Shown here piece by piece: positions 18,624 to 28,779 of a DNA stretch of 64,000 bases (the stretch's first letter is position 1; every line of letters starts with the position of its first letter). The notes beneath the pieces were generated by a model that did not search any database, was not told the DNA's origin, and saw only the letters and a list, made by a program, of their open reading frames with translations. The position numbers and the translations under genes were made by a program. This DNA comes from Microdochium bolleyi (Eukaryota > Ascomycota > Sordariomycetes > Xylariales > Microdochiaceae): positions 1-64,000 of the forward strand of contig KQ964249.1 in NCBI GenBank assembly GCA_001566295.1, read 5' to 3'.

Positions 18624-19421
18624 ATGATGTCGCAAGTAGCCCCCCTCACCGCGCTTGTCACCGGCGGCGCGGGCGGTCTCGGCCGCGCCATCGCCGAGAC
18701 CTTTCTCGCAGCGGGCCATAATGTCGCTGTGTGCGATGTCAACGCTGAGCGACTCGCGGCCCTAGGCAGCGAATGGACTGCGTCCCACGAGGGCCGCTTC
18801 CTCGCCGTGAAGACTGATATCACCGACGAGTCTGCCGTCGAAGGCCTCGTGGCTTCCATCACGGCCAAATTTGGCCGCCTCGACTTTGTCGTCAACAACG
18901 CGGGCATCCTCGACAAGTTCGACCCGGTTGAGACTACGGACAAGGCGACGTGGGACCGAGTCATCGGCGTCAATCTGACGGGAACCTTCTTAGTGACCAA
19001 GCACGCAGTCGGCGCTTTCCTCGCGCAGCAGCCGCAGCCCGGCGGCACCATTATCAACATTGGCTCCGTGGCCAGCTACAGAGGCGTCAACGGCGGCCTG
19101 GCGTACACGGTCAGCAAGCACGGCGTGGTAGGCGTCACCAAGAACACGGCGGGCCACTATGGCGACAAGGGCATCAGCAGCATCGCCCTACTACTCGGCG
19201 GCATGGACGACACCAACCTCGTAGACGCCTTCAAGGCGCCCGGGATCAACATGGCTGGCGTCATGCGCATCGGGGAGGTCAACCCAGGCTATATTCAGGG
19301 CAAGACTAACGTCGCCCTCAAGGATGTGGCCAAGTATTGTCTCTTCCTGTCGGATCGCGATATCGCGGCCACAGCCAACGGCAGCTCCATTACATTTAAC
19401 AAGAACTGGCCCTGCGCATAG
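18624..19421 (+). CDS. Short-chain dehydrogenase/reductase
   Basis: An NAD(P)-dependent alcohol/ketone oxidoreductase of 265 residues in one exon. The ATG at 18624 is chosen because a start just before the first beta strand is normal for the family; a longer in-frame extension to 18468 lacks support. The cofactor motif is TGGAGGLG, the structural motif NNAG, the catalytic Ser lies in IGSVAS, and the active-site pair is YTVSK. Asp in AVCDVN after the second strand favours NAD over NADP. The C-terminus has the usual LSDRDIAATANGSSI segment. It follows the hydrolase in the same direction after 2 kb and shares the TGACTCGG promoter motif. It would oxidise or reduce a hydroxyl/ketone before or after ring opening. 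Confidence 0.92.
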   Translation: MMSQVAPLTALVTGGAGGLGRAIAETFLAAGHNVAVCDVNAERLAALGSEWTASHEGRFLAVKTDITDESAVEGLVASITAKFGRLDFVVNNAGILDKFDPVETTDKATWDRVIGVNLTGTFLVTKHAVGAFLAQQPQPGGTIINIGSVASYRGVNGGLAYTVSKHGVVGVTKNTAGHYGDKGISSIALLLGGMDDTNLVDAFKAPGINMAGVMRIGEVNPGYIQGKTNVALKDVAKYCLFLSDRDIAATANGSSITFNKNWPCA

Positions 19422-20299
19422 ACTCGCTGGCTTGGAATTCCGTTAGGAAGTAGATAGAACTTATACACAAAAACCTTATTGAATAAGCGGAAACTCCAGA
19501 AGTCTGTCATATTAAAATCTTGGACATACATTGTGGACTCCGAAGTGGACTCCCCGAAATGGCGGAGCAGAGCGTCGCTGGCCGCACCCAGCTCATGCAG
19601 CACCGCAAGGTGCCCGAGATTGTGGAAGCGGCCAAGGCTGTCTTGACATGATGGTGTGACTGTGGAATTGGGCGGATCAAACGCATAGATCGAACAAAGA
19701 GGCGCACTCGGCATGATTTGCGCAGTCTTGAATTGCTCTCTCTAGTCCTGGAATACAATTACTGATAGTTTTACAGCTTCGTCGCGGACAGATAATACTA
19801 TCTTATCCGGTCAGACTGCTCGCCTGCGAATGAGCGAGTACTTCCCATGCAAGAAAGTGTTTCAGCCATCCCGTTTCCGGGAAGTCAGAATAGCTGTGCG
19901 AAACTTGGATCCGATTGGAGGGCGAAGGATACTTTTAGAGTGATGTTGAATTTGACGGCAGCCATTGTCGCGATGTTCACTTGTGTTCCCCCTTCACTTG
20001 GTCTTTACTTTTGTGTGGAAAATCATTGGTTGATGTTCATTTTAGACATTACTAAGTAAATGGTTGTGTGAAATAGGATCAGATATCATCGGGAGATTGG
20101 GGAAGGACACAAGGCTGAGTTAGTCTTGGCTGAGCTCACAGCTTTGTCCATATCCACGCATGCCTCTTGGACGATGTCCGCAGCTCTAGTTTCATGCGGC
20201 GGTACTCTGGAAAAAGTCACATCCCGTCTAAGCAGGCAGCAGACCTCTTCAGTGGGTGAAGCTTCATGTCGTGTGGCGGATGTCCTTCGTTTCCACACC
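19422..20299. other. Intergenic between convergent genes
   Basis: Short frames only; nothing recognisable in about 880 bp. It holds the 3' ends of the dehydrogenase and the sugar-porter gene. Confidence 0.5.
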
Positions 20300-21844
20300 T
20301 TAGACCTTTGTATCGGCGTTTTTGTGGCGCGGGCCGTCGAAGATCTCGGCGATCTCCTCGAGCGGGGGGCCCTTGGTCTCGGGGAAGAGAAACCAGACGC
20401 CGACGAACTCGACCATGACCCAAGCTACGAAGATGGGGTAGAGACGCCACTGGATGTCCTCGAGGCCAATGGAGACGGCAAAGCTCGAGAGGATCATGAA
20501 GGAGAACTGGACAAAGTAAAAAAAAGAGAGACCCAGGGTGCGCAGCCGGTAAGGCAGGATCTCGGGAATGTACAGGCCTAAGTTACCGTTAAAGCCGAGG
20601 TTGTAAGCCGGGGAGAAGAGGTAGAGGAAGACGACGACGGCGTAGCCTGCGGCCTTGTTGTTGGAGTCCTTGGCGAACTCGGCGGAACCGGCGGTGATGC
20701 AGATATCGACGACCCACATGGCAGCAAGAGAGCTGAGGAACAGGGTGCGGCGGCCGAGCTTCTCGGGTAGAGTGGCAAAGTACAAAGCGGTGAACCATGA
20801 GAACATCTGCGAGGTGGCGTTGATTAGGGTCTGCTCAATGTCGCTCTTGAGACCGACCGATGTGAGAATCGGGGACAGGTAGTACGAGACGAAGGCATTG
20901 CCGGACATTTGGGAGCAGATGGCGGCCCAGATCATGATAATGACACGGCAACGGTTGCCGGGTGTGGAGAAGAGCTCCTTGAGCTTGCTGATGGCGGTAT
21001 CGGTCTCTCCTTCAGCCTCGGAGTTGAGCGTGGAGGTGATCTCGGCGTACTCAAAGAGGACCACAGGATCGTTGCGGTCACCCTCGCCGTGGTACTTGGC
21101 GAGCATATCATAAGCCTCGTCGACGCGGCCCTGGCTGACAAGCCAGCGAGGCGACTCGGGCACCATCCAGACGAAGAGGACCTGAAGGATGGAGGGCAGG
21201 CCCTGGAGAGCCGAGGGAATGCGCCACGATGCGTCGCCGTCGATGCGGAAGGTGCCAAAGGTGATCCAGCCGGCTGTGATGGAGCCGGCAGCGTAGAAGG
21301 TGAGGAACAGGGCGGTAGCGGTACTCCTCTGGGCCGGGTGGGCAATCTCAGTGATGTAAGGGGCACCGACACCAGCGACGATGACACTGCCGGCACCGAT
21401 GATGAGACGAGAGACGATAAACATGGCAATGTTGACGCAGCCGCCCTGGAGAGCGGCACCGAGGCAGCAGATGGCGGCGCCAAAGGCAAGACCGATGCGG
21501 CGCCCGTACCGATCTGCGACAGGGCTGATGAGGAAGACGCCGATGATGCCTCCAAGGGGGTAGGCGGCGTTGAAGATGCCAAGGACGGAACCGACGGGAC
21601 GGCCAAAGTAGTTCTGCCAGTGAGTGACGGACTGGAGACCGTTCATCATGGAGCCGTCGAAACCCTGGGCAAAGATGGAGATGAGAGGGATGATCATCCA
21701 CAGGTTGAGGTAGCGCAGGTTGTTATGCTTCCACCACTTGTGGGCATAGCGCTGCATCTCCGCCTCTGTCGGGTGGGAGAGGGAGCTACCGCGAGGCACG
21801 TCGACCTCGGCCGTGGCGAGGGCTGCATGTTTCTCGTCAGCCAT
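20300..21844 (-). CDS. MFS sugar transporter (hexose/lactose-permease type)
   Basis: A plasma-membrane sugar:proton symporter of 514 residues in one exon. Sugar-porter signatures are present: DRYGRR after the second helix, PESPRWL at the end of the first six helices, LGRR in the second half, and PETKGPPLEEI at the C-terminus. The start of the first helix and the HWQNYFGRPVGS loop resemble fungal lactose/cellodextrin-type permeases. It is divergent from the Zn2Cys6 regulator and flanked by genes for rhamnose- and glucuronate-releasing enzymes. Uptake of rhamnose, another released sugar, or a short glycoside is therefore plausible, but the substrate cannot be read from sequence. Confidence 0.92.
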   Translation of the reverse strand: MADEKHAALATAEVDVPRGSSLSHPTEAEMQRYAHKWWKHNNLRYLNLWMIIPLISIFAQGFDGSMMNGLQSVTHWQNYFGRPVGSVLGIFNAAYPLGGIIGVFLISPVADRYGRRIGLAFGAAICCLGAALQGGCVNIAMFIVSRLIIGAGSVIVAGVGAPYITEIAHPAQRSTATALFLTFYAAGSITAGWITFGTFRIDGDASWRIPSALQGLPSILQVLFVWMVPESPRWLVSQGRVDEAYDMLAKYHGEGDRNDPVVLFEYAEITSTLNSEAEGETDTAISKLKELFSTPGNRCRVIIMIWAAICSQMSGNAFVSYYLSPILTSVGLKSDIEQTLINATSQMFSWFTALYFATLPEKLGRRTLFLSSLAAMWVVDICITAGSAEFAKDSNNKAAGYAVVVFLYLFSPAYNLGFNGNLGLYIPEILPYRLRTLGLSFFYFVQFSFMILSSFAVSIGLEDIQWRLYPIFVAWVMVEFVGVWFLFPETKGPPLEEIAEIFDGPRHKNADTKV

Positions 21845-22399
21845 GTTGTCGTTGTCTGGAGACAGAGCTCAGAGGTGAAGAGACTGTTCGATAACTCAGC
21901 GTCGATGCTACTACTGCTGGTGCTGTCGAGGGAAGGCTGCCGCGTCGTCGTAGGACCACGGATGGACAACGAGGGCCAAGGGCGAGTCCTTTTATGCATC
22001 CAGGGTCTGCAGGTCTGTTTGAAGCATGACGGTCTCGTCCCATGGCATTTTGCAATGTCTAGCTCGAGGCTGGGGCAGGCTACAGCAGTGAGGAGCCCCA
22101 GAGGCGGAGAAGTTGGGGTCTGTGGGGAAGAGGACCCGACAGGAAACATGCTTCTCCACAGCACACAGGCCGACTCTCGGTATAACATGACCCGTCTCCC
22201 CCGTCTGCCCCCGTCCGTCTGCACGTTCCAGCCCTTCTTCTCCTTCACGTCTGTCGACTGTTGGTTCTGTGCACCATTGGTTGACCAGGCCGGCCGGGCT
22301 CTCGACCCAACTACCCGACTCTTGTATCGACCCCTTGCACAAGGCTGCCGAGGCTCCGACAACCTGGGCCGAGTCCCCGCGAAGACTCTGCGTTGAGCC
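21845..22399. promoter_or_regulatory. Divergent promoter between transporter and regulator
   Basis: 555 bp separate the two start codons. No TGACTCG word is seen, so this pair does not share the motif of the oxidative set. Long antisense frames across it are composition artefacts. Confidence 0.4.
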
Positions 22400-24711
22400 A
22401 TGTCGTTCTCTCCCGACGGCGACCCCAATAGCAACCCCAACAGCACCAGCGCAGGCCCCCGGACACGCCGCCAGCCTCAACCCGGCGGAACATCGTTCGT
22501 CTGCTCCCCCTGTCTCCATGCCCCACACTCTGGTCGTATAGCCTCGCTTGTCGTACGCCACGCGACAGTGGAGTCCCGCCGTGCCGGCACCGAGCCCTTG
22601 CTAATCCCTTTTGGCCTTTGACGGACACAGCTGCGAGCGGTGCAAGAGGCTCAAGTCCCGGTGTGACCGCCAGCGGCCCTCGTGCTCACGCTGTCTCGAC
22701 GCCGCCACCGCTTGCGAGTATGCCGACCGCCGAAGGCCTGGATTTCCTGCCGGCTACCGACAGGGTCTCGAGGCCAAGATTGGTCGCCTTGAGGCCGAGC
22801 TCCGCACCCTTCGCACCACCGCCGTCGCGCCATCTCTGCCCGAAGTGCTCCCTCCACCACCGCCCGGGCAACCTCCGCTGCAGCCACTGCCTTCGCCTCT
22901 CCAGCATGGTAATGGTGTCAGTGACGACATTCATGCCCGCGCTACCTCGCACCGCACCAGGCGAGTTGCAGAGCGCATTCCGCCCCCAGATCTCGTCTGT
23001 GCTCTTGTTGCCCTCTTTTTCCGCCACGTCCACCCCTGGCTGCCCCTGCTCGATGCCGAGCACGTTTTCGCCAGCCTTGCCCGCCGTAGCGATCCACCGT
23101 TGCTGTGCTACGCACTGTTCGCCGTCGCTCTGCCCTTCTCGTTCGACTCGCGCCTAGCTCGGGCCTCGGCTGACTCGTACTGGAAATATGTCAAGCGCCG
23201 CATACTCATCGAGGTCCTCGAGGAGCCCTCGTATGCCGCCCTTGAGGCACTCGCGGTCCTCGTTCTCGATCTCTCGGGTATGACCCATGGGCCCCAGGTC
23301 TGGGGAGCTCTTGCAGTCGCAGTCAAGCTCGCCGCACAGCTCCGCACCGCTGACGACCGTGTGCTGCGGACGGGGACCAGCGACGGCGACGCCGATGATG
23401 AGGACGAGGACCTGAACGGCAACAGTAATGCCGGCGCCGCCAATGGCAACAACACCAGCAAAATCAGCACTAGCCGTTCAGCAGGGCCCGCAGTCGATCA
23501 TGTCAGCCGCCGCCGGCTCTTCTGGACCATCTACAGTCTCGACTGCTACATCTCGATGGCCGGTAGCCAGCCCGGATTGACTGCCGAAACCCATCTCCAG
23601 CACTTCCTACCCTCCCGCGCTGCAGCATGGAGAGCCAACTCTGTCGCTGACCCCGACATTCTGTCACCGGCGAATGTCTTCTACCACCAGTTGCAGCTTC
23701 TCGACGTCGCCCGACAGATACACGCGCTATTCCTCGACTACACACATGCCGTAGCCGAGCCCTCGTTATTACAGCAGGATCCGACCTGGCTACAAGGCTT
23801 CCTCGCGTGCTCTGCTGCGTTGGACGAGTGGCGTGCAAGTCTGCCTCGTGGACTAGGGGCTGCTCTTGATAGTCCCGCACTCAGGCGGAGGTCGTCCATG
23901 TCGGCACTCACGACCCTCGCCGCATACAACCACGCCCTGCGCATCTACCTGCATGGCATGCTTGCTGTTGCTTACCCCTTGGCGTTGACGGCGCCGCCTC
24001 TGCAGCACACGCCCGTAATATCGTCGGGTTCCCCCCCAACGACGACTGCGCCAGCGTCATCACAGCAGCAGTGCGCAATAGCTGTCGAGGCTCTGCTGCA
24101 AGTACTGGCCGCCGTGCACAAAGACGCGTACGACAAGCTCGGGTGGCCATTCAGCTGGGCAGTCTGGGTCGCGACGCGGTACATGCTCGTCGTTGAGTAT
24201 AGGGCAACAGCAACATCGCGGCTAGCTGGCACGTTCCGCAGCACAACGGCGATGAATATTGGGAAGACCACTGCAGAAGATAATACAATTGTTGTAGGAG
24301 GCAGCAGCGTTGCTGCTGCTGAACACAACGACGCTTGCAGCGACAACAGCCAGGCTTCTCCCCTAGGTGCTCCTCCTCATTCCTCCTTATCTCCTGGCTC
24401 GCACCACCAATTTTCGCCACATCCCCCTCCACCTCCTTCTTTCTGTCGGCCAACCTGTTCCTCGTCCCTCTCGCCTAAGCTAGGCAAACTGATGGCCTGT
24501 CTTGAGTCGACCGCACGCTACCAGCAGGTCACCGGGAAATATCTCTGGCTCGCACGCCAGGCCCGTGGCGAGCTGTTGACACTGCTAGCCCGCGGGGGCG
24601 GTTCCGCGTTCAGAGGTGGTGTTCTGTCCTTCCTCGTTGATCTGAGAATCGCGACCAGCGACCTCGAGGACCGGTTCCGGTGCGACCCCTTCTTCAACGA
24701 CAGCTCGGAGC

Positions 24712-24787
<76 letters not shown>

Positions 24788-25214
24788 GCTGGAACAGCAG
24801 CGACAGCCACCAGCATACTCACAGCAACAACATCAGCACCAGCAGGGGCGACCACTCCAGCTCGAGTCTCACCACCAAAATCAACATTTCAATGAAGGGG
24901 CGATGCAACCGCCGCATCAATACACACCCCCGGAGACCAGCCCGCTACAGCAGCACCACCAGCAACAGGTTGTTGTCGACCAGTTCATACAGTACGGGAT
25001 AGCAAGCGCACAGGTCGGCGAAGACAACGAAATGGGCGACGTTGATCAGAGTGTTATCCACCAGCATCGCCATCAACAGCAAGAGGAGCGGTATCAGAAC
25101 CAGGAAGCAGACCAAGGCGGCATAACCTTTACTCTTCCCAATGGTGGTCCTGACGATCTATGGTATCAGGCGCCGCTGTATCCCTCGTCCGCTTTCCAGC
25201 CGTACTCTTTCTAG
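22400..25214 (+). CDS. Zn2Cys6 transcription factor with polyglutamine tract
   Basis: A fungal binuclear-zinc regulator. The zinc cluster reads CERCKRLKSRC then six residues, CSRC, and a final Cys after six residues (C-X2-C-X6-C-X6-C-X2-C-X6-C). A coiled coil (LEAKIGRLEAELRTL) and the fungal-specific middle domain around HPWLPLLDAEH and RRRLFWTIYSLDCYISM follow. No ATG lies directly upstream of the cluster in frame, so a first exon is needed. I propose ATG 22400 and an intron 22495-22630, giving 892 residues; the GTTCGT donor is weak. The C-terminal third is low complexity, with 26 consecutive Gln (25 CAA, one CAG). Position between a sugar porter and a rhamnosidase suggests control of rhamnoside use, in the style of the Aspergillus regulator RhaR. 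Orthology is not shown. Confidence 0.88.
24711..24788 (+). repeat. (CAA)25-CAG microsatellite encoding polyglutamine
   Basis: 25 uninterrupted CAA codons and one CAG inside the regulator gene. Such pure triplet runs change length easily; the surrounding protein is Gln/His-rich. Confidence 0.95.
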
Positions 25215-25590
25215 GTGCTTCATGATTACCTGTATTCTTACTGTTCAGATGAACGGGATCAACTGGAGGCTGTCCCTTCCGAGTTAAGCAACGGTCTGGA
25301 CATGGTAGAAACCTTGTGTAGAGTATTCTCACGAGGTCTCAAGGTGTCTGAACTGATTGTTGCCATGTACAACAGAAATGCCGAGGAAGATGTGGCTGTC
25401 AGAAAAACACAAGATAATGGTAAATATAGATCAAATTTTGGTGTTCTAATTCATGCTCTGATATGGAACCTGCGAATATGTATGTACCTTATTCAGCATT
25501 TCTCTTAATTCATCCGAGGGTAGATCATCAAAACAGTCACACAACTGCACGCTGGCACGCCTATTGCTGTACGCCCATTACCACCTTCCT

Positions 25591-28500
25591 TCATGCGCCC
25601 ACTCCGACCGACAGCTTGAACTCCAGCGACCGTTTAGTTGACAAGACCATCGACTGCGCGGGCTGGCCAGGCAATTTTACTGTCAGTGGGATATCAGCCA
25701 CTGGCGCGCCGCTGTTCTCGAGAGCCAGGCGCACGACCTTGGCGGTGCCGGAATGCAACACCTCTTCATCATCCCAGGAGATGTGCACAAGCAGATCCGC
25801 CACCCCTTCCTCCCCCTGGTCTCCATCCATAGCTTTCACCGCAGCGCTCCTGCGCAATGGCACGCTTGCGTCGAGCTTCTTGAACAACCTCGGCCGCGGC
25901 TGGAAAGTAATACCCGAGAGCCAACCTCCTCCCGCTGCAGCACCAGCAACACCACCACCAACAGGGGACGCAGAAGGACCGCCACCAGCGGCCAAGCCAG
26001 CGGGCCGAAGGCCAGCAACCTCGGCGAGGAACTCGTATAAGGGGGTGCTGCCCCAGGCGTGGCAGTCGGAGCGTTGCGAGACACTGTCCTCCTCCCATGT
26101 CGTCAGGTTCAGCGCCAGCTGGGCCTGCCAGGGCGTCCACATACCGCCGACAGTGCTGTTGCTGCTGTTGACGTTGGCATTGGTTCGTCTGCCGAGAAAG
26201 TAGTCATCGTACAGGGACCCACCGGCCTGGCTCAACGCGCGGAATGTGTAGTGTGCCATGGAGATTGATGTTGCAATGAAGCGAGGAGCGGGCTTTGCAG
26301 ACTGCTGCTGCTGTTTCTGGCTCTTTTGATTCTTCTCATGGGATTGCTGCTGCTCCATCACTCCCTCCACGTCATGACCCTGCTGTCCTGAAGAGACTTT
26401 GGTGATTGTCGTGATGGAGGAGGAGTCCGATGGCGAAGGTAGAGAGCTCGGTGGTGTCGGACAGCGCGATGAGAGAGCGGATGATTCAAAGGAGTCTAGA
26501 AGCTCGACAGAGGAAGCTGCTGAGGATGGCGGTAGAAACGATGATTCGATAGTGGATGCGGAGAGCGCCGGAGATGTCGATGGCGAGGGTTGCAGACCAG
26601 GGTCAGAGCCTGTTGTGACCGATGCGCCATGAGAACCGGTGCTGCTGCTACTGTCGATTCCCAGCGTCGCTCCGAGAAGTTTCTGAGAGAATACGGCCGC
26701 TGCTTCCTCGTCGTCAGTACCGGCGACCACTGCCGCGGCCCCAGAGAGAACAGCCCAGACCTGGTTGTGCTGGCTGTACAGAGGGCCAAGTCGCTGCTCT
26801 GATGACTTGGCTTCGTTTTCGTGACCAGCTGAAGGAGCGGCGAGGCCGTCGGTGAAGAAGGCGCTATCGAAGCAGTGCTCTGCAACAGCTCTCGCGATAT
26901 GCTCAGCGCGGCTGAGATATTCATCCCCAACACCGCGCCGCCCAAGGGAGCGGGCCATTGCCGCCGCACGCCGTAGAGTAAAAGCGTAGAGGCAGTTCGT
27001 GTACGTGGAGAAGCCGGTTCGCTCAGCGTCCGGCGGGATGCCATATGGTCGCCACTCGTCGACCCAGTCTGTGAAATGCCACAGACCCGGACGATTGTCG
27101 ACGCGGACAAGACCGAGCACGCTGTCGATCAGGGCATCAAAGTGGCCCAAGACGGCGTCGGCTACGGGCAGCATAGGCCGAGCAAAGGAAAAATCTCCAT
27201 AGAAAGCGAAGTGGTCGCTCAGCATGCAAACCCAGTAGAGGGAGAAGTGTGGGATGTGCTGGGCGGCGTGGCTCGGGCTGCGCGAGGCGGTGAGCCCGAG
27301 CAGAGGATTGAACGAGTTGTGCAGCTGCGTGATGGCCTGGCGGGCGAGCCGATCATCGGCCGAGAGATAGTACGTGAAGAGGCACGAGCTGCGTGTGTCC
27401 ATCGCGTACTGCAACTGCTCATAGAACGGGCAGTCCTCGTAGCAATCGTGCATGCAATTGTTGAGCGTCCGGATGCTCGTGTCCCACAGCTGCTCGACTG
27501 CTGCTGGGGACAAGCCTTTGGTAGTGTCGGTTTTGTTGACGGGCAGCTGGCCTGAGGCAACGCTGAGGCAGGCTGAGACCTTCAAGGGATAACATGTCGA
27601 CGAGATTTTGACGCCTCGAAACGCAAGCTCTACCGAGCCGACCTCGATCGTAACACGCATGAAGCGGAATGTGCGCCAGTGGAAAGGCTCATAGTTCTCT
27701 TCGCGCTCGGCAGCTGCTAGTGCAGTCTGGAGGGACTCATTGTCGCTACTAGAGTGGACGCTGGCATCATTCGGCCCAAGCCATGAGCTATCCGAGGACG
27801 GAGAGGATAGACCTTGGAACTCGTAGAAGTCTTCAGGACCATATAGGCCCCTGGTCGTGTCCCGACGGTCGCCCTTGGTCCGCAGGTATGGAACAAGGCG
27901 TGGCTTATCTTCATATGACTCAGCATAACGGACGCTCACCTTGCTTCCCCCAATCTGAGGTCTATCGAAGCAGAACTTGATAAATGCCGTTGTGTGGGTG
28001 GCGACCTCGATATCGAACTGGTGTGTGCTGCCCGCTTCGAGCGTGAGCTTGCTACCCGGCTGCTGCTTTTCTTGTGGTCCGGACAGAACCGCCATCCATG
28101 CCTCGGCCGGGATGTGGCTCTGGACGTTGTTGACGGACGTGGCATGGACCGGTTCACACCGCGCCTTTGGGATCTGGACGGCTGCAATATTCCAAGGTGT
28201 TGTGTTGCCCGTGCTTGTCTGGAACTCGAGAAGGTGCGCACGTACCCACGACCTATTTGATGGAACAGAACCAGCCACTTGCTCGTAGATGTGCAGGAAA
28301 TCATCCTCAGGTTCGTCAACGCGCAGGGTAGCAGCATCGTCGATGGAACATTCCCAAGTAGAACTGCTCTGGACTGATTGCCTCCAGGGGCACTGAGAGT
28401 CAACTGTCGTGATCCTTAAGCCGCCGGTGGGAAGACGGGGGAAGGATGTGGCGTATCGGGTTGCGTAGAAGAAGCGCAGTACGCGTACCGTAATGATGTT

Positions 28501-28779
28501 GGCGCCGGGTCGCAGGAAAGGCCCGATGTCGACATCATCAGAGTACCACTGCAAGCGGTCGCCCTTGACAGGGCCATACGATACATTTCGCAGGTTGACG
28601 CTCAGCTTGTACCGCGTATCAGCGGTGATGGCAATTTTGAGAGAGGCGGGAGGTGCCGCGTCCAGTGGAATGTCGAAGCGGCGGCGGAAGTCGACAAAGA
28701 GACCAGCTGTGTCTGGTAGGTGCTCGCTGAAGTGGGGATGCCACATCCACGTCCGATCAACGGAATGGCCCTCGGCCAT
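25591..28779 (-). CDS. Alpha-L-rhamnosidase, glycoside hydrolase family 78 (GH78-B, intracellular type)
   Basis: A large single-exon GH78 protein of 1062 residues with no signal peptide, so probably cytosolic. The N-terminal half carries beta-sandwich domains (WMWHPHFSEH; YGPVKGDRLQWYSD). The barrel contains DCPFYEQLQYAMDTR (about residue 450), then WHFTDWVDEWRPYG (about 568) and later TTWEED with SDCHAWGSTPLYEF (about 900). These match the alpha-L-rhamnosidase C-like fungal subgroup. Between about residues 713 and 830 lies a Ser/Thr/Pro-rich then Gln/Lys-rich insert that looks disordered and interrupts the barrel. It is convergent with the regulator (376 bp apart) and divergent from the glucuronidase. 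A cytosolic rhamnosidase implies import of rhamnosylated substrate. Confidence 0.88.
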   Translation of the reverse strand: MAEGHSVDRTWMWHPHFSEHLPDTAGLFVDFRRRFDIPLDAAPPASLKIAITADTRYKLSVNLRNVSYGPVKGDRLQWYSDDVDIGPFLRPGANIITVRVLRFFYATRYATSFPRLPTGGLRITTVDSQCPWRQSVQSSSTWECSIDDAATLRVDEPEDDFLHIYEQVAGSVPSNRSWVRAHLLEFQTSTGNTTPWNIAAVQIPKARCEPVHATSVNNVQSHIPAEAWMAVLSGPQEKQQPGSKLTLEAGSTHQFDIEVATHTTAFIKFCFDRPQIGGSKVSVRYAESYEDKPRLVPYLRTKGDRRDTTRGLYGPEDFYEFQGLSSPSSDSSWLGPNDASVHSSSDNESLQTALAAAEREENYEPFHWRTFRFMRVTIEVGSVELAFRGVKISSTCYPLKVSACLSVASGQLPVNKTDTTKGLSPAAVEQLWDTSIRTLNNCMHDCYEDCPFYEQLQYAMDTRSSCLFTYYLSADDRLARQAITQLHNSFNPLLGLTASRSPSHAAQHIPHFSLYWVCMLSDHFAFYGDFSFARPMLPVADAVLGHFDALIDSVLGLVRVDNRPGLWHFTDWVDEWRPYGIPPDAERTGFSTYTNCLYAFTLRRAAAMARSLGRRGVGDEYLSRAEHIARAVAEHCFDSAFFTDGLAAPSAGHENEAKSSEQRLGPLYSQHNQVWAVLSGAAAVVAGTDDEEAAAVFSQKLLGATLGIDSSSSTGSHGASVTTGSDPGLQPSPSTSPALSASTIESSFLPPSSAASSVELLDSFESSALSSRCPTPPSSLPSPSDSSSITTITKVSSGQQGHDVEGVMEQQQSHEKNQKSQKQQQQSAKPAPRFIATSISMAHYTFRALSQAGGSLYDDYFLGRRTNANVNSSNSTVGGMWTPWQAQLALNLTTWEEDSVSQRSDCHAWGSTPLYEFLAEVAGLRPAGLAAGGGPSASPVGGGVAGAAAGGGWLSGITFQPRPRLFKKLDASVPLRRSAAVKAMDGDQGEEGVADLLVHISWDDEEVLHSGTAKVVRLALENSGAPVADIPLTVKLPGQPAQSMVLSTKRSLEFKLSVGVGA

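Noticed and set aside
20909..22396. 495-codon plus-strand frame antisense to the sugar transporter
   Set aside because: Composition shadow of the transporter gene; the translation is Asp/Gly/Glu-rich with no motif.
22400..22621. A separate small gene upstream of the Zn2Cys6 regulator
   Set aside because: The zinc-cluster frame lacks its own ATG, and a splice from this frame gives a natural GGTS-CERCKRLK junction, so it is better read as exon 1.
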